From NCBI RefSeq assembly GCF_003977665.1, contig NZ_RYYV01000010.1:62001-126000 (forward strand): 64,000 nucleotides of DNA, given 5' to 3'. Within the stretch, counting starts at the first letter, position 1, and the number at the start of each line of letters is the position of its first letter. Source of the stretch: Dyella choica. Lineage in GTDB: Bacteria > Pseudomonadota > Gammaproteobacteria > Xanthomonadales > Rhodanobacteraceae. The notes under the pieces were generated by a model. It saw only the letters and a list, made by a program, of their open reading frames with translations. It did no database searches and was not told where the DNA came from. This document shows positions 39,301 through 47,367 of this stretch, in pieces. The position numbers and the translations under genes were made by a program.

Positions 39301-40374
39301 GGCCTCAACGACAATTTCTTCCAGCTGGGCGGCGATTCGCTCAGCGCCGCGGAGATGATTGCGCGCTTTCCGGATTGCTTCGGCATGGAACTGCCGCTCG
39401 CCAGCCTGTTCGAAGCATCGACCATCGCCGGTCTCGCGGCGTACCTGCAGCGCGCCGAAGGCAAGAGCGATCCACTGGGCTTGGTGCTGCCGTTGCGCGT
39501 TTCGCTCCGGGACCGGCCCTTGTTCTGCATTCATCCAGCGGTTGGGCTTGCTTGGGGCTACACGGGCCTGTTGCGGCACCTGGACGACAAACTGCCGGTA
39601 TACGGCCTGCAATCAGGCGGTTTGAGTGACATTGCGTCGTTGCCGGCGACTATCGCGCAAATGGCCGGCGACTATCTGGCGCAGGTCCGGCGCATCCAAC
39701 CGGAAGGCCCCTACCGGCTGCTCGGCTGGTCGCTGGGCGGCCTGATTGCGCACGAGATGACGGCGCAATTGCAATCGCAGGGCCGGCAAGTGGAATTCCT
39801 GGCACTGCTGGATGCCTATCCCTTCGTGGTGGATGAGGCGATGACCAACGCCGATACGTCGCAGGAGATCAGGGCCATCCTGCGTTTCCTCGGCTTCCAC
39901 CAGCATGTAGAGCATCCCCCTGCCAGCCTGGCCGCGCTGACGAATCTGCTATGCACGGAATACGGGGTGTTCAGCATGCCGCTGGTGCAGGAGATTTCAC
40001 GCAGCCATCCGCAACTGGTCGAGCAGGTATCTGCCGTCACGCTCAACAATCTGCAGCTGGCACGCAAACACGTGCCGAGGCGGATCGATACCGATGTGCT
40101 GTTCTTCCGGGCAGCGCAGAAGGAATCCGTCGACCTGAGCGCGCAACTCTACGACCGGCCCGAAGCCTGGCAGCTTTACGTGGATGGCCGAATCGAAGTG
40201 CATGACATCGCCTGCCATCACCAGGCCATGCTGGAAGCGGCCCCGGCCGCGCAAATCGGCAGGCTGGTCATGCAGCGGCTGTATGCGTTGCAGACGGCCC
40301 GTCCCCAATCCGCCCAACTCGTCCGGCATGCGCCGGATCATGCGCCTACCGGGAGCTTCGCCGCCTATGCCTGA
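36358..40374 (+). CDS. single-module non-ribosomal peptide synthetase (C-A-T-TE)
   Basis: A 1338-residue synthetase with EntF-like architecture. Condensation domain: residues about 6-430, active motif HHVIFDG near 140. Adenylation domain: about 460-950, with YTSGSTGRPKGVEVTH, YGPTETT, YRTGDLVYW, DEQVKIRGHRVELGEIES and TGKLDRKAL. Carrier domain: FFQLGGDSLS near 985 (phosphopantetheine Ser). Thioesterase: GWSLGG near 1123, His in CHHQAM near 1283. Hand alignment of the binding pocket gives D-I-L-W-V-G-L-V-L-K, nearest to glycine-type codes. The ATG at 36358 has AAGGAG nine bases upstream; an in-frame ATG at 36256 lacks this. The stop overlaps the glycosyltransferase start by eight bases. Product unknown. 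Confidence 0.93.
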   Translation: MNHESPMSLPLTTAQRGLWVGQKIGAADATLNIAEMLEICGPVRPELFIRALWQVTREADTLRVSVIEHQGRPRQVVRSIYPGEFPYLDVSHEARPRAAAEAWMMEELNRPVDLANDPLWVSALFKAAEDRYYWYQRAHHVIFDGYSGGVIARRLAELYNAYVEGCEPAQCGFGPLQELIEAEAAYRDSDRLQRDREYWKEKLADLPEAVSLSRLGPHSSMGGLRRSTGHLSAETVQRLHELGKRTSTSLPQLLIALVAAYYHRATGAQDLVIGMPVSGRINAALRKTPGMVANIVAIRLRFTPETTAIDLFAQVAQVVRQALRHQQYRYEDLRRDLGLIGQGKHIAWLGVNIEPFDYQLAFAGARVIPHNVSNGSGEDLTIFVYDRGNGSELRFDLDANPVLYSVADLDEHRRRLALLMDGVLDEPDRPLEQIDILGVQERRRLLHDWNDTAVPLAQESLPAFIAQHAQLTPNAPAVCCEDSTVTYRELHERSVWQAWQLLADGVRPGDTVAVMLPRNEQWLIVLLAIMRTGASFLPLDPDGPPERISMMLDDAAPIALIATPELCERFGLGGMLLLHPEDLSGSLDANAEAPDWSRPDDTAYVLYTSGSTGRPKGVEVTHRNLGNLLQGMRLQLALGPSDRFLAIATMVFDIALLERFLPLMAGASVVIAGSETVRHPPSLLRLLQRQQVTHMWATPSLWRVLLASADAQLGQLHALVGGEALSAELANRLLQRASSVTQLYGPTETTVLSTSYELKEVSSNAPPIGRPLCNTRLYVLDQHQQLVQTGAIGELYIAGAGVAKGYLHHRQLTEARFLPDPFAADGSRMYRTGDLVYWNSQGSLHFVGRADEQVKIRGHRVELGEIESRLVAHAAVVEAAVTAHRDQDGAMALAAYVVMQENRQLVASELRSYLARFLPEYMLPSHFIAAQAMPLTATGKLDRKALAPPVRTQRAGYTEPVTDVEKKLAALWQQVLGVERIGLNDNFFQLGGDSLSAAEMIARFPDCFGMELPLASLFEASTIAGLAAYLQRAEGKSDPLGLVLPLRVSLRDRPLFCIHPAVGLAWGYTGLLRHLDDKLPVYGLQSGGLSDIASLPATIAQMAGDYLAQVRRIQPEGPYRLLGWSLGGLIAHEMTAQLQSQGRQVEFLALLDAYPFVVDEAMTNADTSQEIRAILRFLGFHQHVEHPPASLAALTNLLCTEYGVFSMPLVQEISRSHPQLVEQVSAVTLNNLQLARKHVPRRIDTDVLFFRAAQKESVDLSAQLYDRPEAWQLYVDGRIEVHDIACHHQAMLEAAPAAQIGRLVMQRLYALQTARPQSAQLVRHAPDHAPTGSFAAYA

Positions 40375-41677
40375 GTCCCACGCACCCATCGCCATTTTCA
40401 CCATCGGCACGCAAGGCGATATCCGTCCTTGCGTTGCTCTGGGTGTCGGCCTGCAACGCGCCGGTTATCCGGTGCGCATCGTCACCAGCGACAATTTCGA
40501 AAGCATGGTGCGTGCGGCCGGCCTGGCGTTCTTTCCGCTGACGGCGAATTTCCAGACGCTGCTCGACTCTCATCGCGAGATTGCCGACCAGGGCTTGGAC
40601 ATGTCGGCGATGGCACGCATTTCCCGCCACTTCTACGCCGAATGGGCCACCCATTGGGCCAGCGAAGGCATGGCGGCGGCCCAAGGCGCGGGCTTGCTGA
40701 TCGGGGTGGCCAACAGCACCCTGCTGGCCAAGGCGGTTGCCCAAGCGCAGGGCATCCCGTTCGTGGGCGCGCAATTGCAACCTCTGACACCGTCACGCCA
40801 GATGTCCCCGCTGGTGCTGGTCGGCGGACGCAAGCTGCCGCCCGCGCTGAACATGGCGGCCTACAACGTATTGCGGCTGCTGGTCTGGTACGTGATGAAG
40901 CCGGCCATCAATGACATCGTGCGCCCGCAACTCGGCCTGCCGGGATATCCCTGGTACGGGCCTTACTTCAAGAATCGGCATCATCGTGTGCTGTACGGAT
41001 TCAGCCGTCACGTCGTGCCCAGGCCGGGCGATTGGCCTGAGACGGCGCAGATCACCGGCTACTGGTTCCTCGACCAAGCCGATTGGCAACCACCGGATCC
41101 CTTGCGTGCCTTTCTCGATGCCGGTCCCAAGCCGATCTATGTCGGTTTCGGCAGCATGGTCAGCACGCATGCCGAGCAATTCACGAAGACCGTGCTCGAA
41201 GCCGTCCGGCGCAGCGGCCAGCGTGCCGTGCTCGCCACCGGTTGGGGCGGTTTGGCGGGCGAGGAGGGCACCCAGGACGGGTCCATCTTCTTTACTCGCG
41301 GCGCACCGCATGACTGGCTGTTTCCACGGGTTGCCGCGGCGGTTCATCACGGTGGCGCCGGCACCACGGCGGCGGCGGTCCGCGCCGGGATTCCTTCGGT
41401 AATCGTGCCTTTTTTTGGCGATCAGCCGTTCTGGGGGCGGTGCTTGCAACGCGAGGGGGCTGCACCGCCGATCGTGGACCGGCGCAGCATGCGTGCGGAA
41501 ACTTTGGCTGCGGCGATCGATGCGGCAACCAAGCAGCCCATGCGAAGAGCGGCTGCATCGCTAGGGGTAAACGTGCGTGCGGAAAACGGCGTGGCGGAGG
41601 CGATAGTGTGTCTGCGCAACTGGGGCTTGTTGAAGCCGGCTCATGATGAAGAGTTTGCGCTTGCTGTCGCAAGATGA
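40367..41677 (+). CDS. UGT-type glycosyltransferase (GT1 family)
   Basis: A 436-residue GT-B enzyme with an N-terminal acceptor domain (FTIGTQGDIRPCVALGVGLQ, the sterol/macrolide glucosyltransferase start) and a C-terminal nucleotide-sugar site (VHHGGAGTTAAAVRAGIPSV then PFFGDQPFW, about residues 325-360). Enzymes of this group glucosylate or rhamnosylate lipids and small natural products. Its start overlaps the NRPS stop codon, so the two proteins are coupled and it probably modifies the NRPS product. Confidence 0.93.
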   Translation: MPESHAPIAIFTIGTQGDIRPCVALGVGLQRAGYPVRIVTSDNFESMVRAAGLAFFPLTANFQTLLDSHREIADQGLDMSAMARISRHFYAEWATHWASEGMAAAQGAGLLIGVANSTLLAKAVAQAQGIPFVGAQLQPLTPSRQMSPLVLVGGRKLPPALNMAAYNVLRLLVWYVMKPAINDIVRPQLGLPGYPWYGPYFKNRHHRVLYGFSRHVVPRPGDWPETAQITGYWFLDQADWQPPDPLRAFLDAGPKPIYVGFGSMVSTHAEQFTKTVLEAVRRSGQRAVLATGWGGLAGEEGTQDGSIFFTRGAPHDWLFPRVAAAVHHGGAGTTAAAVRAGIPSVIVPFFGDQPFWGRCLQREGAAPPIVDRRSMRAETLAAAIDAATKQPMRRAAASLGVNVRAENGVAEAIVCLRNWGLLKPAHDEEFALAVAR

Positions 41678-42000
41678 GGCGAAATGTGCTTGGGCCGGGA
41701 AGATCGCGGGTCGTCCCATTTCGCCGGGAAGTTTCAAACCACCTTACCGACATCCCAGCGAAAGCTGGGATCCAGCGACTTGCAGACCGCAAAGGCACTG
41801 GGTACCAGCCTTCGCTTTGATGAAGAGCAAAAATCGCGGGGATACCTCTGGGTTGGATTGTTTTTGGGGCAAATTGATTTTTCCTACGCTGAGCCTGGAA
41901 GCGTTAAGTAGGGCCAAGTGACACATTGGAAAGTGCCTCTCTGCTCCAGTTTTATGCCAGAGCGAGCATGCTTCTCGCTAAATCATGCGCCGCTTGAACG

Positions 42001-42350
42001 CATCAGCTTGCCGACCGCTTCGGATTGGCCGGCCGTAGTGTGTAAGCGTCATCTTACGCTGCGTAACGCATAAGTCCTCTAGCGACCATTCAAATGCTTC
42101 TCCAATCTAGCCCTTTGCGATGCGGCTGCGGCCGACAGAATGGGGAATGAGAGGCATGACTTGTGGCGACGGCCGCCACATAAATCAAGCCGTTGCACAC
42201 CTGAGCGTGACGAGCATCCTGATCGCACATCGCGAGGCAATCAGCGCGTCAGTAGACAAGCTCATCGCCTTGCGGAATGGCAAGACTTTTGATTGGTCTG
42301 GCGTAGAGCTAATCAGTCAAGGCCTGGACGGAGGCTTTCCGTCATCATGA
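42001..42350 (+). pseudogene. decayed ABC exporter (C39-peptidase type) fragments
   Basis: Bases 42156-42320 encode HINQAVAHLSVTSILIAHRE and then KLIALRNGKTFD, which is the C-terminal end of an ABC exporter ATPase (switch His in IAHR) with no Walker A, signature or Walker B ahead of it. Upstream, 42001-42042 encodes HQLADRFGLAGRSV before a stop, resembling the end of the N-terminal C39 peptidase domain of bacteriocin exporters. The middle of the gene is missing and stops interrupt the frame. The C-terminal match is fairly clear; the N-terminal one is tentative. Confidence 0.6.
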
Positions 42351-42390
42351 AATAGCGTGGAGTTTTGCGTAAATAGACGAGGTGGTTTGG

Positions 42391-42603
42391 ATGGTCATTA
42401 CCCGAAAAAAAGGGCTCATGGTCTTTGCTGCGGCGACTGCGCTTTTCGTGCCATGGATGTTTGTACTGAATTGCTTTGTTTACATCCTGAATACTGGCAG
42501 CATGAATAGCGAAAATCTTGTCATTTCGTTAATTACGTCGACTATTTCCGGCGTTCTATGCGCGCTTATTGCCCTGCACGGCTACCTTCGCAAGCGAGGT
42601 TAA
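42391..42603 (+). CDS. small membrane protein
   Basis: A 70-residue product with two hydrophobic helices (GLMVFAAATALFVPWMFVLN and LVISLITSTISGVLCALIAL) and basic ends. GAGG eight bases before the ATG at 42391 supports translation. GC content and codon use are lower and more AT-biased than in neighbouring genes, as in the exporter remnant just upstream, suggesting a shared foreign origin. The family is not recognised. Confidence 0.55.
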   Translation: MVITRKKGLMVFAAATALFVPWMFVLNCFVYILNTGSMNSENLVISLITSTISGVLCALIALHGYLRKRG

Positions 42604-42704
42604 TCGCTCTGGCAAATCGCCGATATCACCTACACTGGTCAGCAGCTTGGTACGCGCATCGACGCGCGGTGTATTGCGCTTGAGCAAGGATGAGTTCTCG
42701 ATCC

Positions 42705-42784
42705 GTAAGCAGGCTGGGATGCCAATCCCAGCATCGCGTGTGTGGCGTGCATGGCAATGCTGGGTTTTGCAACGTAAGCCTACG
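42705..42784. repeat. REP pair between the small membrane protein and efflux genes
   Basis: AGGCTGGGATGCCAATCCCAGC-type head and an inverted, divergent tail TGGGTTTTGCAACGTAAGCC. It lies just past the stop codon of the efflux adaptor gene on the other strand. Confidence 0.75.
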
Positions 42785-42797
42785 TTAGGCAGGTGCG

Positions 42798-43700
42798 TCA
42801 GTTCGGCGGGAACTTCACCAACACCCGTTGACCGATGCGTAAAGCTGCCGACGGCGCCTGATCGAGCGTCAGCACGCAATCCACCGACCGGGTATTGGCG
42901 CGCACCTGCGGATCATCTTCCAGCGTGCTGGCCCCGAACACCTTGCCGACGCGCAGCACGTGTGCCTTCAGTGGCGCCATGCCGCTGCCGCTGTCGTCAT
43001 CCACTTCGGCAGCCATGCCCTCATGCACCACGCCAACGAACGACTCATTGAGTTCGGCGCGCACGATGCGCGGCGAATCGGGGAGCATCACGAAGATGGG
43101 CCCCGTCGCTGGCGATACCGAAGCACCTGGCTGCACCATGCGCTGCACGATCTCGCCGGTAGCCGGCGCGTGCAGGCTACGCAGCTCCAACTGATAGCGG
43201 GCACCGGCTACTTTCTGGGCAGCCAGTGCTGCGGCCGCGTGGGCGTTGTTCAATTCGGTCTGAGCCTGCTGCGCGGCTTCCCGCGCATCGTCCGCGCTTT
43301 GTACGTCACCGGCGCCAAGCTTGGCAGCCTGCTCCAACCGCGATGCGCGCAATCCGGCCGACTTGGCGCGCTGCTCCAGCGCGCCGATCTGCGCCATGGC
43401 TTGCTGCTGTTCGGCGAGCGCGGTGTCCAGGGCCAGCTTGGCCGGCTGCAGGTCGAGTTGCGCCAGCAACTGTCCTTTCTGCACGTGGTCGCCTTCATGC
43501 ACATCGACCTGGGCGACGACGCCTTCACTGGGCATGGTGAGCTTGAGCAGGCCCCCTTCGATGTCGATGCGTCCGCGCGCTACCGCCGCATACGCCGCTG
43601 CCCTGGCAGCGGCGCTTGGCTCCGGTGCCGGGTCTCGCGAGCAGCCGGCCAGCAGCGCGACAAGCAAGGCCAACGGAAGGCGCAGATCACGCAAAGTCAT
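42798..43700 (-). CDS. periplasmic adaptor (HlyD/MacA-type) lipoprotein
   Basis: A 300-residue membrane-fusion protein with a lipoprotein signal (LALLVALLAGC), a split biotinyl-lipoyl domain (PSEGVVAQVDVHEGDHVQKG and LHAPATGEIVQRMVQPGASV), a coiled-coil hairpin (about residues 95-160) and a beta-barrel. It would bridge the inner-membrane permease and the outer-membrane channel encoded in the same operon. It is the last of four genes, 51 bp after the ATPase gene. Confidence 0.9.
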   Translation of the reverse strand: MTLRDLRLPLALLVALLAGCSRDPAPEPSAAARAAAYAAVARGRIDIEGGLLKLTMPSEGVVAQVDVHEGDHVQKGQLLAQLDLQPAKLALDTALAEQQQAMAQIGALEQRAKSAGLRASRLEQAAKLGAGDVQSADDAREAAQQAQTELNNAHAAAALAAQKVAGARYQLELRSLHAPATGEIVQRMVQPGASVSPATGPIFVMLPDSPRIVRAELNESFVGVVHEGMAAEVDDDSGSGMAPLKAHVLRVGKVFGASTLEDDPQVRANTRSVDCVLTLDQAPSAALRIGQRVLVKFPPN

Positions 43701-43751
43701 GCATAGGTTCCTAAAAGAAAGCAGGCTTGCCCGCAAGATTCGCCCCTCACC

Positions 43752-44537
43752 CTAAGCCCCCGATCGCGCCGGGGGCAGGCTTTCTCCCGGAAGGGGGGAG
43801 GGGGCGGAAGCTGCAGGCGGCACATGGTCGCTCAGAATGCGGCCGTCTTCCATCGCCAGCACGCGGTCGGCATGGTGGACCAGGCGCGGATCGTGGCTGA
43901 CGCACAGCACCGTGGTGCCATGCGCTCGGGCGATGCGATGCAGGATGTCGATCACGATCTGTCCATTGGCGGCATCCAGCGCACTGGTGGGTTCGTCGGC
44001 GAACAGCAGTTCCGGCTGTTTGGCCAGCGCGCGAGCGATCGCGACACGCTGTTTTTCGCCGCCGGACAATTCGGCCGGCAGCAGCCGCATGCGCGGGCCA
44101 AGGCCGACCTCCTCCAGCGATTCGGCCGCGCGCTTGCGCACCACGTCCTTGGCCAGTCCCATGTAGCTCAGCGGCAGCTCCACCTGCTCCAGGGCGGTCA
44201 ACGCCGGGAACAGATTGAAGCCCTGGAACACGAAGCCGGTGTGCTGCAGGCGGAAGGATTCCAGCGCCCGCGTGCTCATTCCGCTCAGTTCATGGCCGAG
44301 CGCACGCACTGCGCCGCCATCGGCGGGTTGCAGGCCGCTCAGGATCGCCAGCAACGTGCTCTTGCCACAGCCGGAGGGGCCGGAAATCAGCGTGAGTTCG
44401 CCGGCGTGCACGTCCAGGGTGAGGTCGTGCAGCACCGTGCTTTCAATGCGGCCCGAAACGAAGGATTTGCGCACGCTGCTGGCTTGCAGCGCCGGGGTAC
44501 CTGGGGAAGAGGTCGAAGCGAGGGTGGACATGCTCAT
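43752..44537 (-). CDS. ABC transporter ATP-binding protein (MacB/LolD type)
   Basis: A 261-residue ATPase with Walker A GPSGCGKSTLL, FVFQGFNLFPALTALEQVELP, signature LSGGEKQRVAIARAL, Walker B LLFADEPTSALD and the switch His in VSHDPRLV. It belongs to the LolD/MacB/DevA family that partners FtsX-like permeases. The start (44537) overlaps the permease stop codon. The C-terminal tail is low-complexity (Pro/Ser/Ala). Confidence 0.94.
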   Translation of the reverse strand: MSMSTLASTSSPGTPALQASSVRKSFVSGRIESTVLHDLTLDVHAGELTLISGPSGCGKSTLLAILSGLQPADGGAVRALGHELSGMSTRALESFRLQHTGFVFQGFNLFPALTALEQVELPLSYMGLAKDVVRKRAAESLEEVGLGPRMRLLPAELSGGEKQRVAIARALAKQPELLFADEPTSALDAANGQIVIDILHRIARAHGTTVLCVSHDPRLVHHADRVLAMEDGRILSDHVPPAASAPSPLPGESLPPARSGA

Positions 44538-45667
44538 CTCAGCAGGCTCGCCGGGTCGGCACGGCGCAGGGTACGCACGGCGGCCAGGCCGGATACGATC
44601 GCCAAAGCCATGCTCAGTGCCAGACAGACGATGGTGGTGAGCGGATTCAAGTCCATCGGCACGCTGCGGTTGCGCGCGATGACGAGCAGGATCAGGCCGA
44701 TCACGATACTGCACATCAATCCCAGCGCACCTACCCAGAACGCCTGTTCCATCACCACCTTGCGCAGCGAACCGCGGCCGACGCCAAGTGCGTTCAAGGT
44801 GGCGTATTCGCGGATCGAGCCGATGACTGCGGCGATCAGGGTCTGGCTGGTGATCACCGAGCCGACCAGGAACACGATGCCGGCGAGGAACAGCACGCCC
44901 GCACCGGCGCCGGTGTCGAACATCCAGTACAGGCTCGATTCGCGTGCGAATGCCTTGGCCGTCCAGACGGTGTACGGCCCGAATGCATTGGAACCGTTCA
45001 AACGGTTTGCCACCAGCTTGGGCTTCACGCCATGGCGTACCTTGGCAATGAAGTAGGTCATCATGCCGGCATCGTCGTGCGAGAGGTCGAGCATGCGTGC
45101 GGTTTCCAGCGAAGCGACGATGTTCACGCCGCCTAGCGCGCGCAAGCCGCTGCTCACGCCGACTACTCTCACGCGCTGGCCATTGATGACCGCACTCTCG
45201 CCGATGTCGACGCCGAGGCTGTCAAGGTCGGCCTTGTCCACGATCACCGCGCCGGGTTCGTTCAGGCGTGCGCGCAGCGCGGGGGGCAGCGCGCGCGCGA
45301 ACATCATGCCGTCTGGATGCACATCGATGCCGGACACGAACACCGACACGCCGCCAGTGTCGCGCGAGCCGCGCCAGTCGGCATCCACCCAGCGAAACGG
45401 CTCCACCTTCATCACATCCGGATCCATGCGCAAGCGCATCGCCACGTCTTCGCTGATGGGGCGGCCGAGGTTCACGCTCTGCGTGCCCGGATAGCCTGCC
45501 CACAGATCAGCCGAGGAACCGGTGATGTACACGCTTGCGCTGCCAAAGATGCCGAGCACTAGCGCAGCCTGCAGCAGCTGCAGCAGGCTGGCGAAACCCA
45601 CCGCCAGAATCGCCGGCAGAAAGCGGCGCCATTCGTAGACGAGGGTCTTGCGTGCCAGCGCCACCAT
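44534..45667 (-). CDS. FtsX-like (DevC/MacB-type) ABC permease
   Basis: A 377-residue membrane protein with one N-terminal helix (FLPAILAVGFASLLQLLQAA), a large periplasmic domain of about 230 residues and three C-terminal helices, ending in the typical AAVRTLRRADPASLLR. This is the DevC-like layout of type VII ABC (mechanotransmission) systems that push substrates through a TolC-like duct. Start and stop codons overlap the neighbouring genes. Confidence 0.92.
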   Translation of the reverse strand: MVALARKTLVYEWRRFLPAILAVGFASLLQLLQAALVLGIFGSASVYITGSSADLWAGYPGTQSVNLGRPISEDVAMRLRMDPDVMKVEPFRWVDADWRGSRDTGGVSVFVSGIDVHPDGMMFARALPPALRARLNEPGAVIVDKADLDSLGVDIGESAVINGQRVRVVGVSSGLRALGGVNIVASLETARMLDLSHDDAGMMTYFIAKVRHGVKPKLVANRLNGSNAFGPYTVWTAKAFARESSLYWMFDTGAGAGVLFLAGIVFLVGSVITSQTLIAAVIGSIREYATLNALGVGRGSLRKVVMEQAFWVGALGLMCSIVIGLILLVIARNRSVPMDLNPLTTIVCLALSMALAIVSGLAAVRTLRRADPASLLR

Positions 45668-47148
45668 TACTTGGCTTCCTTGCGGCTGCTCAGTGCCTTG
45701 TAATCGGCGGCCACATTGACCAGCGGCAACGGTGCACCACCCAGGGCCTTGTACAGCGACACGTAGGCGAGGTCACGCTCGGCGCGCGCGGATACCAGTT
45801 CGAGCTGCGCTTTGGCTTGGGCGATCGTCGCGTCCTGCAGGTCAAGGGTGCTGGCAAGGCCAAGGCTGCGCCGCTTGTTCAGTGCGGAAACGTTGTCGTC
45901 GAGCGCTTGCGCAGCTTGCTGGGCCCAGGTCTCTCGCACGCGTGTCTGCTGCAGATCGCCCATCGCCGTTTCGGTTTCGGCAACCCCCTGCAGCACTGCC
46001 TGGCGGTACGCGTATACCGCCGCTTGCAGCCCATGCTTTTGAGAGTTGGCCTTCGCCATGCGCATGCCCCAATCGAACAGCGGCATGTCGATCACCGGCC
46101 CGGCCGAGAAGATGCTGTCGCCGGAGCGAATGAGCCTGCGCTCGGTCAACAGGTTCACCGACCAGTCCAGTGAACTGCCCAGGCCGATATGCGGGTAGAT
46201 GTCGGCACGGCTGATACCTGCTTCGCCTGCCGCCCGCAGCACCTCCGCTTCGGCCGCGGCGATTTCAGGGCGCGTGCGCAGCAAGTCCGCTGGCGCGTGT
46301 GTCATCTGCCAGTCGCCCAATTGCGGCTGCACGCCGCCTTCCAGCCAGGCCGGATCGGGTTCGCTCTGGCCGAGCAGCACCGCCAGTTGCTGGGCGTTCG
46401 CATTGATGGCGTGCTGCGGATCGGTCAGCGCCATTTCCGAACGTGCCAGCTCGGCCTTGGCCGAGGCGACATCGGTCGGGGCGACCAGCTTCAAACCCGC
46501 GCGCAACACCAGCAGGTGCAGCTTTTCCTGGTTCGCATCGCGCACGCCGGCAAGCAGCTTCGCCTGCTCCTGGGCCGTGCGCAGCGAGACCCAGCAGCGA
46601 GCCACTTCCGCCACCAGGGTGACATAGGTGCCTTGCAGGTTTGCCCGCGCCGCATCGAGATTGCCGGTGGCGAGCCGGTGCGTGCTCTTCAATGCCCCAA
46701 ACAACGGCATTTCCCATAGCGCATCGAAGCCCACGATGAAATAGGAAGCACTGGCGTCCGGCTGGATCACCTGGTTGGTATCGAAGCGCAGGCTGGGCAA
46801 ATAAGGGTCGTTGCTGTGCCGATACAGGATGCGTGCCGCGACCAGCCGTTCGGAGGCGGCTTTGACTTCCAGGTTATGGTCCAGCGCGCGCTTCACCAGC
46901 GCGTCCAGCTGGGGATCGTTGAGCGCCTGCCACCAGTTCTTGAGGTCTGGCTGCGCGGGGTTTGCCGCGGTTGCCGTGGGCGCGTTGCGCCAAGCCTGCG
47001 GTAGCGGCGGCTTCAGGGCCGGCAGGGGGGGCGCGGTGCAGCCAACCAGAAGGGTCAGCAGCAGCGCCGGCAGCAGGCGGAGGATAGGGAGGACTTGGCG
47101 CGGTGCGGAATCGTGCACGGGCTGGTGACCGTCAATGAAGGCGTGCAA
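45667..47148 (-). CDS. outer-membrane efflux lipoprotein (NodT/OprM family)
   Basis: A TolC-family outer-membrane channel of about 480-490 residues with a lipobox (ALLLTLLVGC) and two outer-membrane-efflux repeats. It includes the segments NWWQALNDPQLDALVKRAL, LLRTRPEIAAAEAEVLRAAG and LFDWGMRMAKANSQK. The first residues are uncertain: the candidates are a TTG at 47148 and a GTG at 47118, neither with a clear ribosome binding site. It is the first gene of the efflux operon. Confidence 0.9.
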   Translation of the reverse strand: MHAFIDGHQPVHDSAPRQVLPILRLLPALLLTLLVGCTAPPLPALKPPLPQAWRNAPTATAANPAQPDLKNWWQALNDPQLDALVKRALDHNLEVKAASERLVAARILYRHSNDPYLPSLRFDTNQVIQPDASASYFIVGFDALWEMPLFGALKSTHRLATGNLDAARANLQGTYVTLVAEVARCWVSLRTAQEQAKLLAGVRDANQEKLHLLVLRAGLKLVAPTDVASAKAELARSEMALTDPQHAINANAQQLAVLLGQSEPDPAWLEGGVQPQLGDWQMTHAPADLLRTRPEIAAAEAEVLRAAGEAGISRADIYPHIGLGSSLDWSVNLLTERRLIRSGDSIFSAGPVIDMPLFDWGMRMAKANSQKHGLQAAVYAYRQAVLQGVAETETAMGDLQQTRVRETWAQQAAQALDDNVSALNKRRSLGLASTLDLQDATIAQAKAQLELVSARAERDLAYVSLYKALGGAPLPLVNVAADYKALSSRKEAK

Positions 47149-47367
47149 AAGCTAAGCATAGCGGCTCAGGCCACCATTTGGTTTACGCATGGCGCGCCTG
47201 GCCCGAGCGAAAGCGAATCCAGGTGGGCATGGGAGGAAGACGTTTGGCGTCGCAAAAGGGGAAACGGCCCCAGGCCTGGGCCGCAGGAGGGCTGGAAGGG
47301 CTGGAAAGGCGACCGAAAGGGGTCCCTCGTCAAGATGCACTTCGTCTTAGGGTAGGAGTGGGTGCGA

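Noticed and set aside
36358-47148. NRPS-to-efflux region as a prophage or integrative island
   Set aside because: No integrase, attachment repeats, tRNA junction or phage genes were seen; only the 41.9-42.6 kb stretch looks compositionally foreign.
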